From assembly GCF_000757905.1 (NCBI RefSeq), contig NZ_JRLH01000003.1: a stretch of DNA of 64,000 bases. One strand, given 5' to 3'. Origin of the DNA: Arsenophonus nilaparvatae (GTDB lineage Bacteria; Pseudomonadota; Gammaproteobacteria; Enterobacterales; Enterobacteriaceae). Shown in pieces: positions 44,763 to 53,746 of the stretch; within the stretch, counting starts at the first letter, position 1, and every line of letters starts with the position of its first letter. The notes under the pieces are model-generated. The model worked only from the letters and a program-made list of their open reading frames with translations. It had not been told where the DNA came from and ran no database searches. The position numbers and the translations under genes were made by a program.

Positions 44763-45820
44763 GTAAACCGCTAAAATCCCGCATCGATTTTGATGAGTCT
44801 TTGCCGGCAAACAAAAAAACAAAGTTAAAAAAAACCAAAGTGTTTGATCAATTAGCGCCTGAACAATTTTCGGTTAGCAGCCACGAAGCAGAAAATGACG
44901 AACGAGAAGGTGAAATTGAGGCATTGGTCAATGCTGCACTCAAACCGCGCTATAGTTTTTGGCGTAAACTGGTGGTTATTGCTTTAAGTTTAATCGTAGT
45001 GAGTATTTTTGCTCAAACCGGCCAATGGATCTACCAAGCGTGGATAAAGCAAAATTGGGTTTCTTTAGCTATTGTCGCGGCTGGTGGCTTAATTATTATT
45101 GCTGCTATTGGCGCCATAATAACTGAATGGCGGCGGCTTTATTATTTAAAAGAACGTAGTCAAGAACGGATCCAGGCTAGAGAATTTTTGCAAAGTCATG
45201 GTATGCATGGCGGGCGTGAATTTTGCCAAAAGCTAGGCAAACAATCGGCGATAGGCTTAGATCATCCGGCGATGAAACGTTGGCAGGCAACAATCCATGA
45301 TAGTCATAATGATAAAGAAATCGTGACACTTTATAGCCAAATAGTGCAACCTATTTTGGATGAGCAGGCTAGCAAAGAGATTAATCGTTCATCAGCTGAA
45401 TCGGCGTTAATGATTGCCGTTAGTCCTTTAGCTATTGTCGACATGGCATTTATTGCCTGGCGCAATATTCGATTGATTAATCGGATTGCAGCTATTTATG
45501 GCATTGAGCTAGGGTATTATAGCCGTATCCGATTATTTAAAATGGTATTACTTAATATTGCTTTTGCTGGAGCAAGTGAGTTGGTGCGTGAAATTGGCAT
45601 GGATTGGTTATCGCAAGATATTATGGCCCGGCTCTCTACACGAGCGGCTCAAGGGATCGGCGCCGGTTTACTCACAGCTAGATTAGGTATTAAAACGATG
45701 GAGTTATGCCGTCCTTTACCGTGGATGGATGATAAACCTAAATTGGCTGATTTTCGTCGTCAATTATTCAGCCAGTTAAAAAATATTATGCCAAAAAGCG
45801 TTGAGCATAAAAAGATTTAA
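44759..45820 (+). CDS. ycjF: YcjF, UPF0283/DUF697 inner-membrane protein
   Basis: YcjF is an inner-membrane protein of the UPF0283/DUF697 family, paired with YcjX in the sigma54/PspF regulon; molecular role is unknown. The 353-residue protein has an acidic and basic N-terminal tail (1-65), two adjacent membrane helices (about 70-90 and 102-125), a cytoplasmic domain, and a C-terminal hydrophobic region with ESALMIAVSPLAIVDMAFIAWRNIRLINRIA, the DUF697 signature. The ATG overlaps the ycjX stop. Confidence 0.92.
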   Translation: MSKPLKSRIDFDESLPANKKTKLKKTKVFDQLAPEQFSVSSHEAENDEREGEIEALVNAALKPRYSFWRKLVVIALSLIVVSIFAQTGQWIYQAWIKQNWVSLAIVAAGGLIIIAAIGAIITEWRRLYYLKERSQERIQAREFLQSHGMHGGREFCQKLGKQSAIGLDHPAMKRWQATIHDSHNDKEIVTLYSQIVQPILDEQASKEINRSSAESALMIAVSPLAIVDMAFIAWRNIRLINRIAAIYGIELGYYSRIRLFKMVLLNIAFAGASELVREIGMDWLSQDIMARLSTRAAQGIGAGLLTARLGIKTMELCRPLPWMDDKPKLADFRRQLFSQLKNIMPKSVEHKKI

Positions 45821-46030
45821 CTAATTCACCATCAAGCTTAATTGGGTAATTTTTTAATTAAGATCTCTGTTGACTAAATGGTAAGCAGCAATATTAGATT
45901 AATGCTTATCCGTTTATCATTTCTGGTGCTAGTGTTTATGTTATAAAACGTTTTCTATGGTAGCTTAATAAATAAAAATACATACTTAATTAATTAAATA
46001 GTAAATTATATAGACATAAGGTTCTCAGTG

Positions 46031-47593
46031 ATGCGATTAGAAGTGATTTGCCAAGATCGAATGGGACTAACACGTGAATTACTTGATTTACTTGTTTTAC
46101 AAAACATTGACCTTGAAGGGATTGAAATTTCACCAAATCGTAATATTTATCTCAGATTTGCTCAAATTGACACTACGATGTTTCAACTGTTAATGACTGA
46201 AATTCGGCGTATTCGTGGTGTTAAAGATGTTAAGACGGTCTCTTTTATGCCTTCTGAGCATGAAAAAAAATTATTATTAACTCTATTAAATACATTTCTT
46301 GATCCTATTTTTTCGGTTAATGCTAAAGCTTACATCGAATTAGCCAATTCAGCGATGTTAAAATTGTTCGCTATTGATAATAATCAGTTAAAAGAAAAAA
46401 AATTTAATCAGCTAATAAATCACCCGCGTTTGGCAAAATTACTAGAGCAAAATAATTTACAATCTTATTCTGAACAAGTGGTGATTAAAGGTAATAAATA
46501 TTTGCTGCAGGTTACGCCAATTAACAATCATAAAGCAACGGGTTCGATTGAAAATGCAGGCGCCATTATTCTACTAAAAGTATTACCCGCAGAGCAGCTG
46601 TATCAAGCAGATAAAATAGCAGCAGCAGATAGTTTTGCTCACATCATTGCAGTCAGTCCCAAAATGAGCCAGCTGGTTGAGGATCTAAAAAAAATAGCTT
46701 TACTTGATGAACCGCTTCTATTGATTGGGGAAACCGGAACGGGTAAAGATATTTTAGCTAAAGCTTGTCACTTGCAGAGCATCAGAGGCGATAAACCTTT
46801 CTTAGGGCTTAATTGTGCATCGATGCCAGAGGATGTAGTTGAAAACGAGCTGTTTGGTTATGCTGCAGGGGCTTATCCAAATGCCATTGAGGCTAAAAAA
46901 GGATTTTTTGAGCAAGCGAATGGAGGTACTGTTTTACTTGATGAAATTGGTGAAATGTCACCACAAATGCAGATCAAACTATTACGTTTCTTAAATGATG
47001 GTACCTTTCGTCGGGTAGGTGAAGAGCAAGAAGTTAAAGTTGATGTCAGAGTGATCTGCGCGACACAAAAAAACTTGCTGGAATTAGTTGAAAAAGGGCA
47101 ATTCAGGCAAGATTTATACTACCGCCTGCATGTATTAACGGTGAACTTACCCCCGCTGCGTGAACGACAAGCTGATATAATACCGCTTACGGTAGAATTT
47201 GTTAGGCAATTTTCACAAGAACAAGGTATTGAAAAACCGAAACTTTCGTCTAAGTTAGGGCATTACCTTGCCGGTTATCACTGGCCTGGTAACGTGCGGC
47301 AGCTACGTAATGTTCTCTATCAGGCCTTAATTCAATTGGCAGGACGAGAATTAACCCCACAAGATATTCATTTGCCAGATCTAAAAGATATTTCATTGTT
47401 TAGCGCCGATCAATTAAATGGTACCTTAGATGAATTAACAAAACATTTTGAAGCTTCAATATTGGCGCGACTTTATCAAGATTATCCAAGTACACGTAAA
47501 TTAGCTAAACGGCTTAACGTATCGCATACAGCAATTGCAAATAAGTTGCGGGAGTATGGATTAAGTCATAAAAAAGAGAGTGAGGGTGAGTGA
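46031..47593 (+). CDS. tyrR: TyrR, regulator of aromatic amino-acid genes
   Basis: TyrR binds Tyr, Phe or Trp and controls aromatic biosynthesis and transport. The 520-residue protein shows an N-terminal ACT domain (MRLEVICQDRMGLTRELLDLL), a PAS domain (about 80-190), an AAA+ domain with Walker A GETGTGKDILA and Walker B GGTVLLDEIGEMSP, and a Fis-type HTH near the end (STRKLAKRLNVSHTAIANKLREYGL). The AAA+ domain lacks the GAFTGA loop (it reads GYAAGAYPNA), as expected for TyrR, which uses sigma70. ATG 46031 follows a GTG at 46028; the ATG is preferred. Confidence 0.95.
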   Translation: MRLEVICQDRMGLTRELLDLLVLQNIDLEGIEISPNRNIYLRFAQIDTTMFQLLMTEIRRIRGVKDVKTVSFMPSEHEKKLLLTLLNTFLDPIFSVNAKAYIELANSAMLKLFAIDNNQLKEKKFNQLINHPRLAKLLEQNNLQSYSEQVVIKGNKYLLQVTPINNHKATGSIENAGAIILLKVLPAEQLYQADKIAAADSFAHIIAVSPKMSQLVEDLKKIALLDEPLLLIGETGTGKDILAKACHLQSIRGDKPFLGLNCASMPEDVVENELFGYAAGAYPNAIEAKKGFFEQANGGTVLLDEIGEMSPQMQIKLLRFLNDGTFRRVGEEQEVKVDVRVICATQKNLLELVEKGQFRQDLYYRLHVLTVNLPPLRERQADIIPLTVEFVRQFSQEQGIEKPKLSSKLGHYLAGYHWPGNVRQLRNVLYQALIQLAGRELTPQDIHLPDLKDISLFSADQLNGTLDELTKHFEASILARLYQDYPSTRKLAKRLNVSHTAIANKLREYGLSHKKESEGE

Positions 47594-47610
47594 TAGTGTA
47601 ATTTGGATAA

Positions 47611-47635
47611 GATAGCGATAAGTTTTATCGCTATC
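47611..47635. terminator. hairpin between tyrR and tpx
   Basis: Perfect 11-bp arms GATAGCGATAA (47611-47621) and TTATCGCTATC (47625-47635) with a 3-base loop lie between convergent tyrR and tpx. U tracts are short on both strands; the position supports a bidirectional terminator. Confidence 0.6.
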
Positions 47636-47697
47636 GAATTAAAACTAGACAAATAGTTTAATTAAAAAACAGATATTTTTAGTAAGTATTAATATCA

Positions 47698-48201
47698 CTA
47701 TTTTAAGGCATTAAGAGCGGCATCATAGTCGGGTTCATGGGTGATTTCATCAACTAATTGACTATAAATGACTTTATCGTTTTCATCGATGATAACCACA
47801 GCACGCGCCGCTAGTCCTTTTAATGGCCCAGAGGTCATTTCTACGCCGTAGTCTTTACTGAAGGTAGGTGCGCGAAAAAACGATAATGTAACTACATTCT
47901 CAAGGGCCTCGGCGCCACAAAACCGGCTCTGTGCAAAAGGAAGATCGGCAGAAATACACAATACAACACTGTTTTCTAGTTGGCTGGCTATTTGGTTAAA
48001 CTTGCGAACAGAGCTAGCGCAAACACCGGTATCAATACTGGGAAATATATTAAGAATTTTTCGTTTGCCTTGATAATCTGACAAGGATTTTTCTGCAAGA
48101 TCGCTCGCTACAAGGGTAAATTGTTTAGCTTTATCACCAGGTTGCAAGAAAGTACCATTGATAGCAACACCTTCCCCTTTGAAATTTGTACTAGTTGACA
48201 T
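47698..48201 (-). CDS. tpx: Tpx, thiol peroxidase
   Basis: Tpx is a periplasm-associated atypical two-Cys peroxiredoxin that reduces lipid hydroperoxides. The 167-residue protein has the peroxidatic cysteine in FPSIDTGVCASSVRKFNQ (about residue 61) and the resolving cysteine in LPFAQSRFCGAEALENV (about 95). It starts MSTSTNFKGEGVAINGTFLQPGDKA. AAGGAAAGGA lies before the ATG. It is convergent with tyrR, as in E. coli. Confidence 0.96.
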   Translation of the reverse strand: MSTSTNFKGEGVAINGTFLQPGDKAKQFTLVASDLAEKSLSDYQGKRKILNIFPSIDTGVCASSVRKFNQIASQLENSVVLCISADLPFAQSRFCGAEALENVVTLSFFRAPTFSKDYGVEMTSGPLKGLAARAVVIIDENDKVIYSQLVDEITHEPDYDAALNALK

Positions 48202-48350
48202 CTTATCCTTTCCTTCTTAATAACATTTAGTTCAACAATTCTAAATGAAAATAATTAAGTTTCCTATCTAAATTGTTACAACAACTTGTGTTATATCTAA
48301 TTGTTTTAACCAAATTATTTTCTATAATTATAATAACATCGGGATATAAT

Positions 48351-49985
48351 ATGGAAATCTATATGCTTCGCTATAGAACAGCATTAGCAATATTCTTTTT
48401 AAATTGTATCGTCAACACTAAACCAGCCGTGGCTGCGTTGGTGGTTAGAGGGGACTTATTAGCTGAAAAACAAGAGATAGTTAGACAGATTAATGCGGAT
48501 CCAACTTCTCTTGATCCTATCAGCAATGTTGGTTTAGCAGAATCGCATGTAATACGTGATTTATTTGAAGGATTAACTAATCAAAATGAAGCCGGTAGTC
48601 CGATTCCTGGTGTGGCAAATCGTTGGACAACCGCCGGTAATCGGATTTGGTTTTTTTATTTAAGACCGAATGCCAAGTGGTCAAATGGTGACCCTGTCAC
48701 GGCTAAAGATTTTGTTTATAGCTGGCGTCGCTTGGTTGATCCAGTAAATAATTCACCATTTGCTTACTTTGCCACCCTGGCAGGTATCAAGAATGCGCAA
48801 AAAATTATTAATAATGAACTACCAATTGAAAAGTTAGGTGTTGAAGCTATTGATAATCATACTTTAAAGGTCACTTTGGAGCAGCCGGCACCCTATTTTC
48901 TAAATTTGACTAACCATTTTAGTTTCTTTCCGGTTAATCAGAAAATAATCGCCAGATATGGCCAAAATTGGGTCGCACCAACAAACTTAGTTGGCAATGG
49001 TGCTTTTATGTTATCTGAGCGTATTGCTGGCGAAAAAATTGTTTTGCAACCTAACCGACATTATTGGGATCATAAAAATACAATTTTAACTAAAGTAACT
49101 TTTGTACCGATTAAACAGGCAGCTCGCGCATGGCAAAGTTATTTTGCAGGTGATGTTGTCGAAACAGAATTTTTGCCTGAGCATTTAGATAGCAAATTAT
49201 TGCAGCAAATACCTGATGAGTTTTATTTGGCCGAGCAATTGGCAACTTATTACTATGTTTTTAATACGCAAAAGCCACCAACTAATGATAGCCGAGTTAG
49301 AAGAGCATTATCAGTATCAATTAATAGAGAAGTTATCACGAATAAAATATTAGCTGATGGCGAGAAAGCCGCTTATCGTTTTATACCCGATATCATTGCT
49401 GATTTTACCTCGGAAAGAGGTTTTTATGATGGCTATGGCCAAAAAGAGTTAGATGAGCAAGCTAGAGTTCTATTGCATTTAGCGGGATTTAGTAGCCATA
49501 ATCCGTTAAAGCTTTCTCTGGTGTACAATAATTCAGAAAATAATAAAAAGGTGGCTACTGCTATCGCCTCTATGTGGAAAAGAAAATTAGGTGCTGAGAT
49601 AACTTTGATTAATCAGCAATGGAAAACTTACACTGAAAGTCGTAATGCAGGTCATTTTAATGTGCTGGGTGCTGCTAGAGTTGCTGAATATAATGAGCCA
49701 TCGAGTTTTTTAAATGTCATGACATCTTCCAACGCTGGTAATTGGGCCAAATTCAAAAATAATGACTATGACGAAATGGTTGCATCAGCCATGATGGAAA
49801 AAAATAGTAAAAATCGTAATCGATTTTATAATCGAGCAGAAAAAATGTTGTTAACTCAATCGCCTATTGCACCAATTTACTATTACAGTCGCGGCTATTT
49901 AATTAAATCTTGGTTAAAGGGCTATCCAGTCAACAATCCAGAAAGTGTAAGTTATAGTCATACCCTTTATGTTATTAAACATTAA
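48351..49985 (+). CDS. mppA: MppA/OppA-type periplasmic peptide-binding protein
   Basis: This solute-binding protein of family 5 (544 residues) captures oligopeptides, or in MppA the murein tripeptide, for the Opp permease. It has a signal peptide (LRYRTALAIFFLNCIVNTKPAVA), then VRQINADPTSLDPISNVGLAESHVIRDLFEGL, VTAKDFVYSWRRLVDP and HFSFFPVNQKII, typical of OppA/MppA. The start is uncertain: ATG 48351 or ATG 48363 both have only weak Shine-Dalgarno sites. No transport genes adjoin it. E. coli mppA lies in the tpx-tyrR neighbourhood, which favours MppA over OppA, but the substrate is unproven. Confidence 0.82.
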   Translation: MEIYMLRYRTALAIFFLNCIVNTKPAVAALVVRGDLLAEKQEIVRQINADPTSLDPISNVGLAESHVIRDLFEGLTNQNEAGSPIPGVANRWTTAGNRIWFFYLRPNAKWSNGDPVTAKDFVYSWRRLVDPVNNSPFAYFATLAGIKNAQKIINNELPIEKLGVEAIDNHTLKVTLEQPAPYFLNLTNHFSFFPVNQKIIARYGQNWVAPTNLVGNGAFMLSERIAGEKIVLQPNRHYWDHKNTILTKVTFVPIKQAARAWQSYFAGDVVETEFLPEHLDSKLLQQIPDEFYLAEQLATYYYVFNTQKPPTNDSRVRRALSVSINREVITNKILADGEKAAYRFIPDIIADFTSERGFYDGYGQKELDEQARVLLHLAGFSSHNPLKLSLVYNNSENNKKVATAIASMWKRKLGAEITLINQQWKTYTESRNAGHFNVLGAARVAEYNEPSSFLNVMTSSNAGNWAKFKNNDYDEMVASAMMEKNSKNRNRFYNRAEKMLLTQSPIAPIYYYSRGYLIKSWLKGYPVNNPESVSYSHTLYVIKH

Positions 49986-50012
49986 TTCAATGATAAATTA
50001 GCCTCCATAATG

Positions 50013-50038
50013 CAGGGCAGTGATGAAATTATGCCCTG
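50013..50038. terminator. hairpin between mppA and the Ail-like gene
   Basis: Arms CAGGGCA (50013-50019) and TGCCCTG (50032-50038) lie between the convergent genes. The hairpin is short and lacks a clear U tract, so the terminator call is tentative. Confidence 0.45.
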
Positions 50039-50074
50039 AATATCATCTAGTGTGCAAAATTGTAGATTAAACAA

Positions 50075-50629
50075 CTAGAATCGATAACCTAAACCAATAT
50101 TAAATCCATTCACTGTGGGATTTGACAGATAGTCATCCTTATTTGCTCCTTCATAGCCTAAATAGAGGCTTAGCATGTTGACTGGGTTGATTTTTATGCC
50201 GACTCCCCAACTAAGGCCTGTGTTATGCTTCATTGAATTCAGCGTTATATTATCGAATTTTTCTCGATGTTTTAGGGTAAAACGAGCAAATCCGATAGTG
50301 CTATATAAAGTTAAGTAATCATTGAAACGATAACTGGGGCCGGTTTGTAAGCTGAGGTAATCGATATTCACTTTATGTTTAACTGGTTGATAGGAATAAT
50401 TGTAACTACGCCAATATTGATTGCCTTTATTCCAGCTTATCGACATTAATACTCCCCAATGGTTATCTATTTGGTAGTCATAATTAATATTTAGACCAGT
50501 AAGCGAACTACCATGATAATAGAGATTAGAGTAGCCTAGACTGAATGTTTGCGATTGAGGTGAAGCTGAAAATCCTTTTGCTGAAAAAAATAAATTAGTT
50601 ATTAATGTAAAAATAACGGTTTTTTTCAT
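50075..50629 (-). CDS. Ail/OmpX/PagC-like outer-membrane beta-barrel protein
   Basis: This 184-residue precursor is an eight-stranded beta-barrel of the Ail/Lom/OmpX family, proteins involved in adhesion, serum resistance or entry into host cells. ATG 50629 is preceded by AGGGA. A signal peptide (about residues 1-22) is followed by alternating amphipathic strands (FSLGYSNLYYH, GLNINYDYQ, YLSLQTGPSYRFNDYLTLYSTIGFAR, GLSWGVGIKINPV). It ends in GFNIGLGYRF, with the terminal Phe needed for outer-membrane assembly. Loops are Tyr/Asn-rich. It stands alone between mppA and zntB; which member it is cannot be decided. Confidence 0.85.
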   Translation of the reverse strand: MKKTVIFTLITNLFFSAKGFSASPQSQTFSLGYSNLYYHGSSLTGLNINYDYQIDNHWGVLMSISWNKGNQYWRSYNYSYQPVKHKVNIDYLSLQTGPSYRFNDYLTLYSTIGFARFTLKHREKFDNITLNSMKHNTGLSWGVGIKINPVNMLSLYLGYEGANKDDYLSNPTVNGFNIGLGYRF

Positions 50630-50949
50630 AACTGTCCCTAGTTTATGTTTTGTATGATAAATTATTTTAATCATTTTTCACTTGTGATCAACTTTTTATT
50701 AATTTGTTTTTTAATTTTAATTCATTGAATTAAAATGCATTATTAATTATTTTAAATTTATTTTATTTTTAATTTTATTATTTTTTATAATGAATAATGG
50801 TATATAAAACCGCTTAGTAACATGAAAAATAAAATATCAAACGCAATTAATCCTATAACAATCGAGTAAGAAAGCTTTAATTAAGCAGAAATACGACTAT
50901 TTTTAAAAGGAAAAGAACAAAAATTGACCGTAATAGGGGGATATTTGTT
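50630..50949. promoter_or_regulatory. divergent promoter region, ail-like gene / zntB
   Basis: This AT-rich region of about 320 bases separates the ail-like gene (minus) from zntB (plus) and must carry both promoters. I see no operator with a recognisable consensus. The A/T tracts at 50690-50790 could bend DNA or bind H-NS, as expected near a host-interaction gene. Confidence 0.35.
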
Positions 50950-51930
50950 GTGGCTATTTATGGCTCAATAATTCAGGGCTCTGAACCTGTGCATGCTTAC
51001 CAATTAGATGGTGAAGGTGGATTTACTGCTATCGATGTTAATGCGGAAGCGACACCACAAATGCCATTTTGGCTTCACTATGATTATAGAAATAAAGCCA
51101 GTTATCAATGGATAAAGCATTCTGTATTATTCAATTCAACCATCAAAGATGGACTAACAGGAAATATTAATCGGTTGCGTATAATAAGAACTGGTGAAGG
51201 TACATTGGTTAATTTACAAACGATTAATAAAAATATTGGTGACCGGCCTGAACAGCTAGTTGCCTTTCGTATTTATATTAATAATCAGATAATTATTTCT
51301 AGTCGACATCGCAAAGTTAAATCTCTTGAGCCTGTTATTGACGATCTTAATCATCATGTTGGCGCAAAAACGAGCGGAGAATGGTTAGTCGAAGTTGCTG
51401 ATTCGATTAACGATGAAGTGAGTGATTTTACCGATATTTTGCATGATCGTTTAATTAAAATGGAAGAAAAGATCTTAACTGAAGAGATCCCTGAACGAGG
51501 AAAATTAGCGTTATTAAGAAGACAGATTATTATTGTGCGCCGCTATATGTCTACTCAACGGGATGTTTTTGCTCGTTTAGCGACAGAAAAATTTTTATGG
51601 ATGAGCGATGATGATCGCCACCGCATGCAGGAAAATGCCGAAAGGCTTGGACGCTGTATTGATGAATTAGATGGTTTTGTTGCTCGTACCGCTGTAATTA
51701 CCGATGAAATTAATGCGTTGATATCAGAGGCAACAAATAAACGGATTTATACTATGTCAATGTTAGCGATTGTCTTTCTTCCATCAACCTTTTTAACCGG
51801 ATTATTTGGGGTTAACCTCAATGGTATACCTGGTAGTGAATTTAAATTTGCATTTAGTGTTTTTTGTTTATTATTAAGCTGCTTAATTAGTTTTGTTATC
51901 TGGTGGCTAAAAAGAGGGAAGTGGCTATAA
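50950..51930 (+). CDS. zntB: ZntB, CorA-family zinc transporter
   Basis: ZntB is a pentameric CorA-superfamily inner-membrane protein that transports Zn2+. The 326-residue protein has a large cytoplasmic domain followed by two C-terminal membrane helices. The pore motif GVNLNGIPG (about residues 288-296) between them is the ZntB equivalent of CorA GMN. FLPSTFLTGLFGVN leads into it, and it ends WWLKRGKWL. The start is GTG 50950 or TTG 50947 after GGGGG; no ATG is suitable. fnrS follows, the same neighbour as E. coli zntB (ydaN). Confidence 0.93.
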   Translation: MAIYGSIIQGSEPVHAYQLDGEGGFTAIDVNAEATPQMPFWLHYDYRNKASYQWIKHSVLFNSTIKDGLTGNINRLRIIRTGEGTLVNLQTINKNIGDRPEQLVAFRIYINNQIIISSRHRKVKSLEPVIDDLNHHVGAKTSGEWLVEVADSINDEVSDFTDILHDRLIKMEEKILTEEIPERGKLALLRRQIIIVRRYMSTQRDVFARLATEKFLWMSDDDRHRMQENAERLGRCIDELDGFVARTAVITDEINALISEATNKRIYTMSMLAIVFLPSTFLTGLFGVNLNGIPGSEFKFAFSVFCLLLSCLISFVIWWLKRGKWL

Positions 51931-51985
51931 AATAAAACATTTTCCAATATGAAATTTCCAGTTATTTAGTTTAGTAAAAAATAAA

Positions 51986-51999
51986 TTGAGCTATATCAA
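51986..51999 (+). promoter_or_regulatory. FNR box of fnrS
   Basis: TTGAGCTATATCAA matches the FNR consensus TTGAT-N4-ATCAA at nine of ten positions. Its centre is about 42 bases upstream of the predicted FnrS 5' end, the class II activator position, so FNR would activate this promoter without oxygen. A CAGAAT at 52022-52027 is at the -10 distance. Confidence 0.85.
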
Positions 52000-52034
52000 G
52001 AAGTTTTAACCTTAACTAGGGCAGAATTGATTTT

Positions 52035-52157
52035 GCAGGTGAATGCAACGTTAAGCGATGAACGTTGTGCTCCATAATTGTAGTTTTTCTCATATTGAGT
52101 TCTTATACAGAATAATTGACCACTATCAGCCGATGTTTAATACATCGGCTTTTTTTT
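52035..52157 (+). ncRNA. fnrS: FnrS, anaerobically induced small RNA
   Basis: FnrS is an Hfq-dependent sRNA induced by FNR that represses aerobic-metabolism mRNAs; known targets include sodB, maeA, gpmA and cydD. The first bases, GCAGGTGAATGCAACGTTAA, and the following GCGATGAACGTTGTGCTCCAT reproduce the E. coli 5' region with its GCAACG stem (paired with CGTTG), as I recall it. The terminator is an 8-bp hairpin GCCGATGT/ACATCGGC (52129-52149) and eight T. Length is about 122 nt, as in E. coli, and zntB is the upstream neighbour there too. The 3' tail runs into the ttcA 3' end on the opposite strand. Confidence 0.92.
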
Positions 52158-53058
52158 ATTTTATTTCAACTATATTAACCCGATCTGAGGGAGAATTATT
52201 TTGGTGGGCGTTGATGATGGGAAACGTTTCTTTATCAAATGCTAAATCGCCACCATTAATAATGTTGCTGGTATGATTAATTTGTTTGAAATTGAATAGG
52301 TTGCTATCGCATAAATGCGAAGGAACAATATTTTGCATCGCTTGAAACATAGTCTCAATTCGTCCTGGGTACTGTTTATCCCATTCTCTTAGCATATTGC
52401 CGATAACTTGCCGTTGTAAATTGGGTTGAGAACCACAAAGATTGCAAGGAATAATTGGAAATGCTTTAATTTTTGCGTAGTTGGTAATATCTTTTTCCCG
52501 GCAATAAGCTAAGGGACGGATAACGATATGTTTACCATCGTCACTCATTAGCTTAGTGGGCATCCCTTTGAGTTTGCCACCATAAAACATATTGAGAAAT
52601 ACAGTTTGTAAAATATCATCGCGGTGGTGGCCTAACGCAATTTTAGTGGCTCCCAGTTCACTGGCAGTCCGGTATAAAATACCGCGACGCAGACGAGAGC
52701 ATAGTGAGCAGGTAGTTTTTCCTACCGGAATTTTCTCCTTCACAATACCATAGGTATTTTCTTCAACTATTTGGTATTCAATACCGAGTTTGTTGAGATA
52801 GGATGGCAAAATGTCGGCAGGAAAACCTGGTTGTTTTTGGTCAAGGTTGACGGCAAATAAAGTAAAATTTACTGGTGCACTTTTTTGTAAATTTTGTAAT
52901 ATTGATAATAGGGTGTAACTATCTTTGCCGCCAGAAAGGCAAACCATAATGCGATCATTTTCTTCAATCATATTGAAATCAGCGATCGCCTGGCCAACGT
53001 TACGGCGTAACTTTTTTTGTAGTTTATTAAAGTTATATTGTTCTTTTTGTTGATTCAT
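52156..53058 (-). CDS. ttcA: TtcA, tRNA 2-thiocytidine synthetase
   Basis: TtcA inserts sulfur at cytidine 32 of certain tRNAs, using a [4Fe-4S] cluster and ATP. The 300-residue protein starts MNQQKEQYNFNKLQKKLRRNVGQAI at ATG 53058 and has the PP-loop CLSGGKDSYTLL (about residues 39-50). The two cysteine pairs are KTTCSLCSRLRRG (about 120) and IPCNLCGSQPNLQR (about 210). An upstream extension to 53121 is not family-like. Its 3' end overlaps the fnrS terminator, which may serve both strands. It depends on Fe-S supply, here from Suf. Confidence 0.95.
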   Translation of the reverse strand: MNQQKEQYNFNKLQKKLRRNVGQAIADFNMIEENDRIMVCLSGGKDSYTLLSILQNLQKSAPVNFTLFAVNLDQKQPGFPADILPSYLNKLGIEYQIVEENTYGIVKEKIPVGKTTCSLCSRLRRGILYRTASELGATKIALGHHRDDILQTVFLNMFYGGKLKGMPTKLMSDDGKHIVIRPLAYCREKDITNYAKIKAFPIIPCNLCGSQPNLQRQVIGNMLREWDKQYPGRIETMFQAMQNIVPSHLCDSNLFNFKQINHTSNIINGGDLAFDKETFPIINAHQNNSPSDRVNIVEIK

Positions 53059-53265
53059 ATTTATTACTAATGTATTAAAGGTAATCGATTTTATTATCAA
53101 AAGAATGATTTTTAAATCCACAGCGATAAGAAAATGCGACCAGTTTAGGCTAGTTTAAAGCAAAAGAAAACTTTTGCTGGTTATTTTAGTTTTACCCCAC
53201 ATACTGGCAATCAACGCTTCGATTATCTTACCATTGTGATGATTAGTTTATATTTAGGAGTATAA

Positions 53266-53598
53266 ATGAACGGATTGGCATATCTATTAATATCGATTGT
53301 GGCTGAAGTGATTGCAACCACATCATTAAAGGCTTCCGATGGTTTTACCCGTTTGTTGCCATCGATTATTGTTGTTATTGGTTATAGCATTTCATTTTTT
53401 GGTTTATCACAAGTAGTCAAAATGATGCCATTAGGCATTGCTTATGCTATTTGGTCTGGTTTAGGGATCGTGCTGGTGTCTGTGGCAGCGTTGTTTCTTT
53501 ATCAGCAAAAATTAGATTGGCCCGCCATTTTGGGTATTTTGTTGATTATTTCTGGAGTTTTAGTTATTAATCTGGTTTCTAAAAGTAGTATTCATTAA
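53266..53598 (+). CDS. EmrE-like small multidrug-resistance exporter
   Basis: This 110-residue SMR-family protein has four membrane helices and exports cationic drugs in exchange for protons. The essential membrane glutamate is Glu14 in ISIVAEVIATTSLKAS. PLGIAYAIWSGLGIVLVS (about residues 55-72) and LGILLIISGVLVINL are as in EmrE. Resemblance to EmrE extends over the whole length (for example SEGFTRLWPS versus SDGFTRLLPS). AGGAG precedes the ATG. It lies alone and divergent from ttcA. EmrE is the nearest match, but substrate range is unknown. Confidence 0.9.
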   Translation: MNGLAYLLISIVAEVIATTSLKASDGFTRLLPSIIVVIGYSISFFGLSQVVKMMPLGIAYAIWSGLGIVLVSVAALFLYQQKLDWPAILGILLIISGVLVINLVSKSSIH

Positions 53599-53746
53599 TA
53601 GTCATTAAAGGAGCATTAGTTAATGATCTTTTAACCCTAATACTTATTTAGCTATTTGACTATTTTCAGCTGAAAACCTGCACTATTTTCATCAAATTGC
53701 CATAGCGAAAGCTGGACTAATAACTATTAGTCCAGCTCAAGTTGTC

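Noticed and set aside
52058..52276. 72-codon frame through fnrS
   Set aside because: It lies in the body and terminator of the sRNA and then antisense to ttcA; no ribosome-binding site.
53599..53746. Inverted sequences between the SMR gene and dsbB
   Set aside because: AGTCCAG-type short complementary bits occur (TGGACTAATA and TATTAGTCCA at about 53713-53733) and may terminate dsbB, but the arms touch with almost no loop and no U tract follows, so I did not call a feature.
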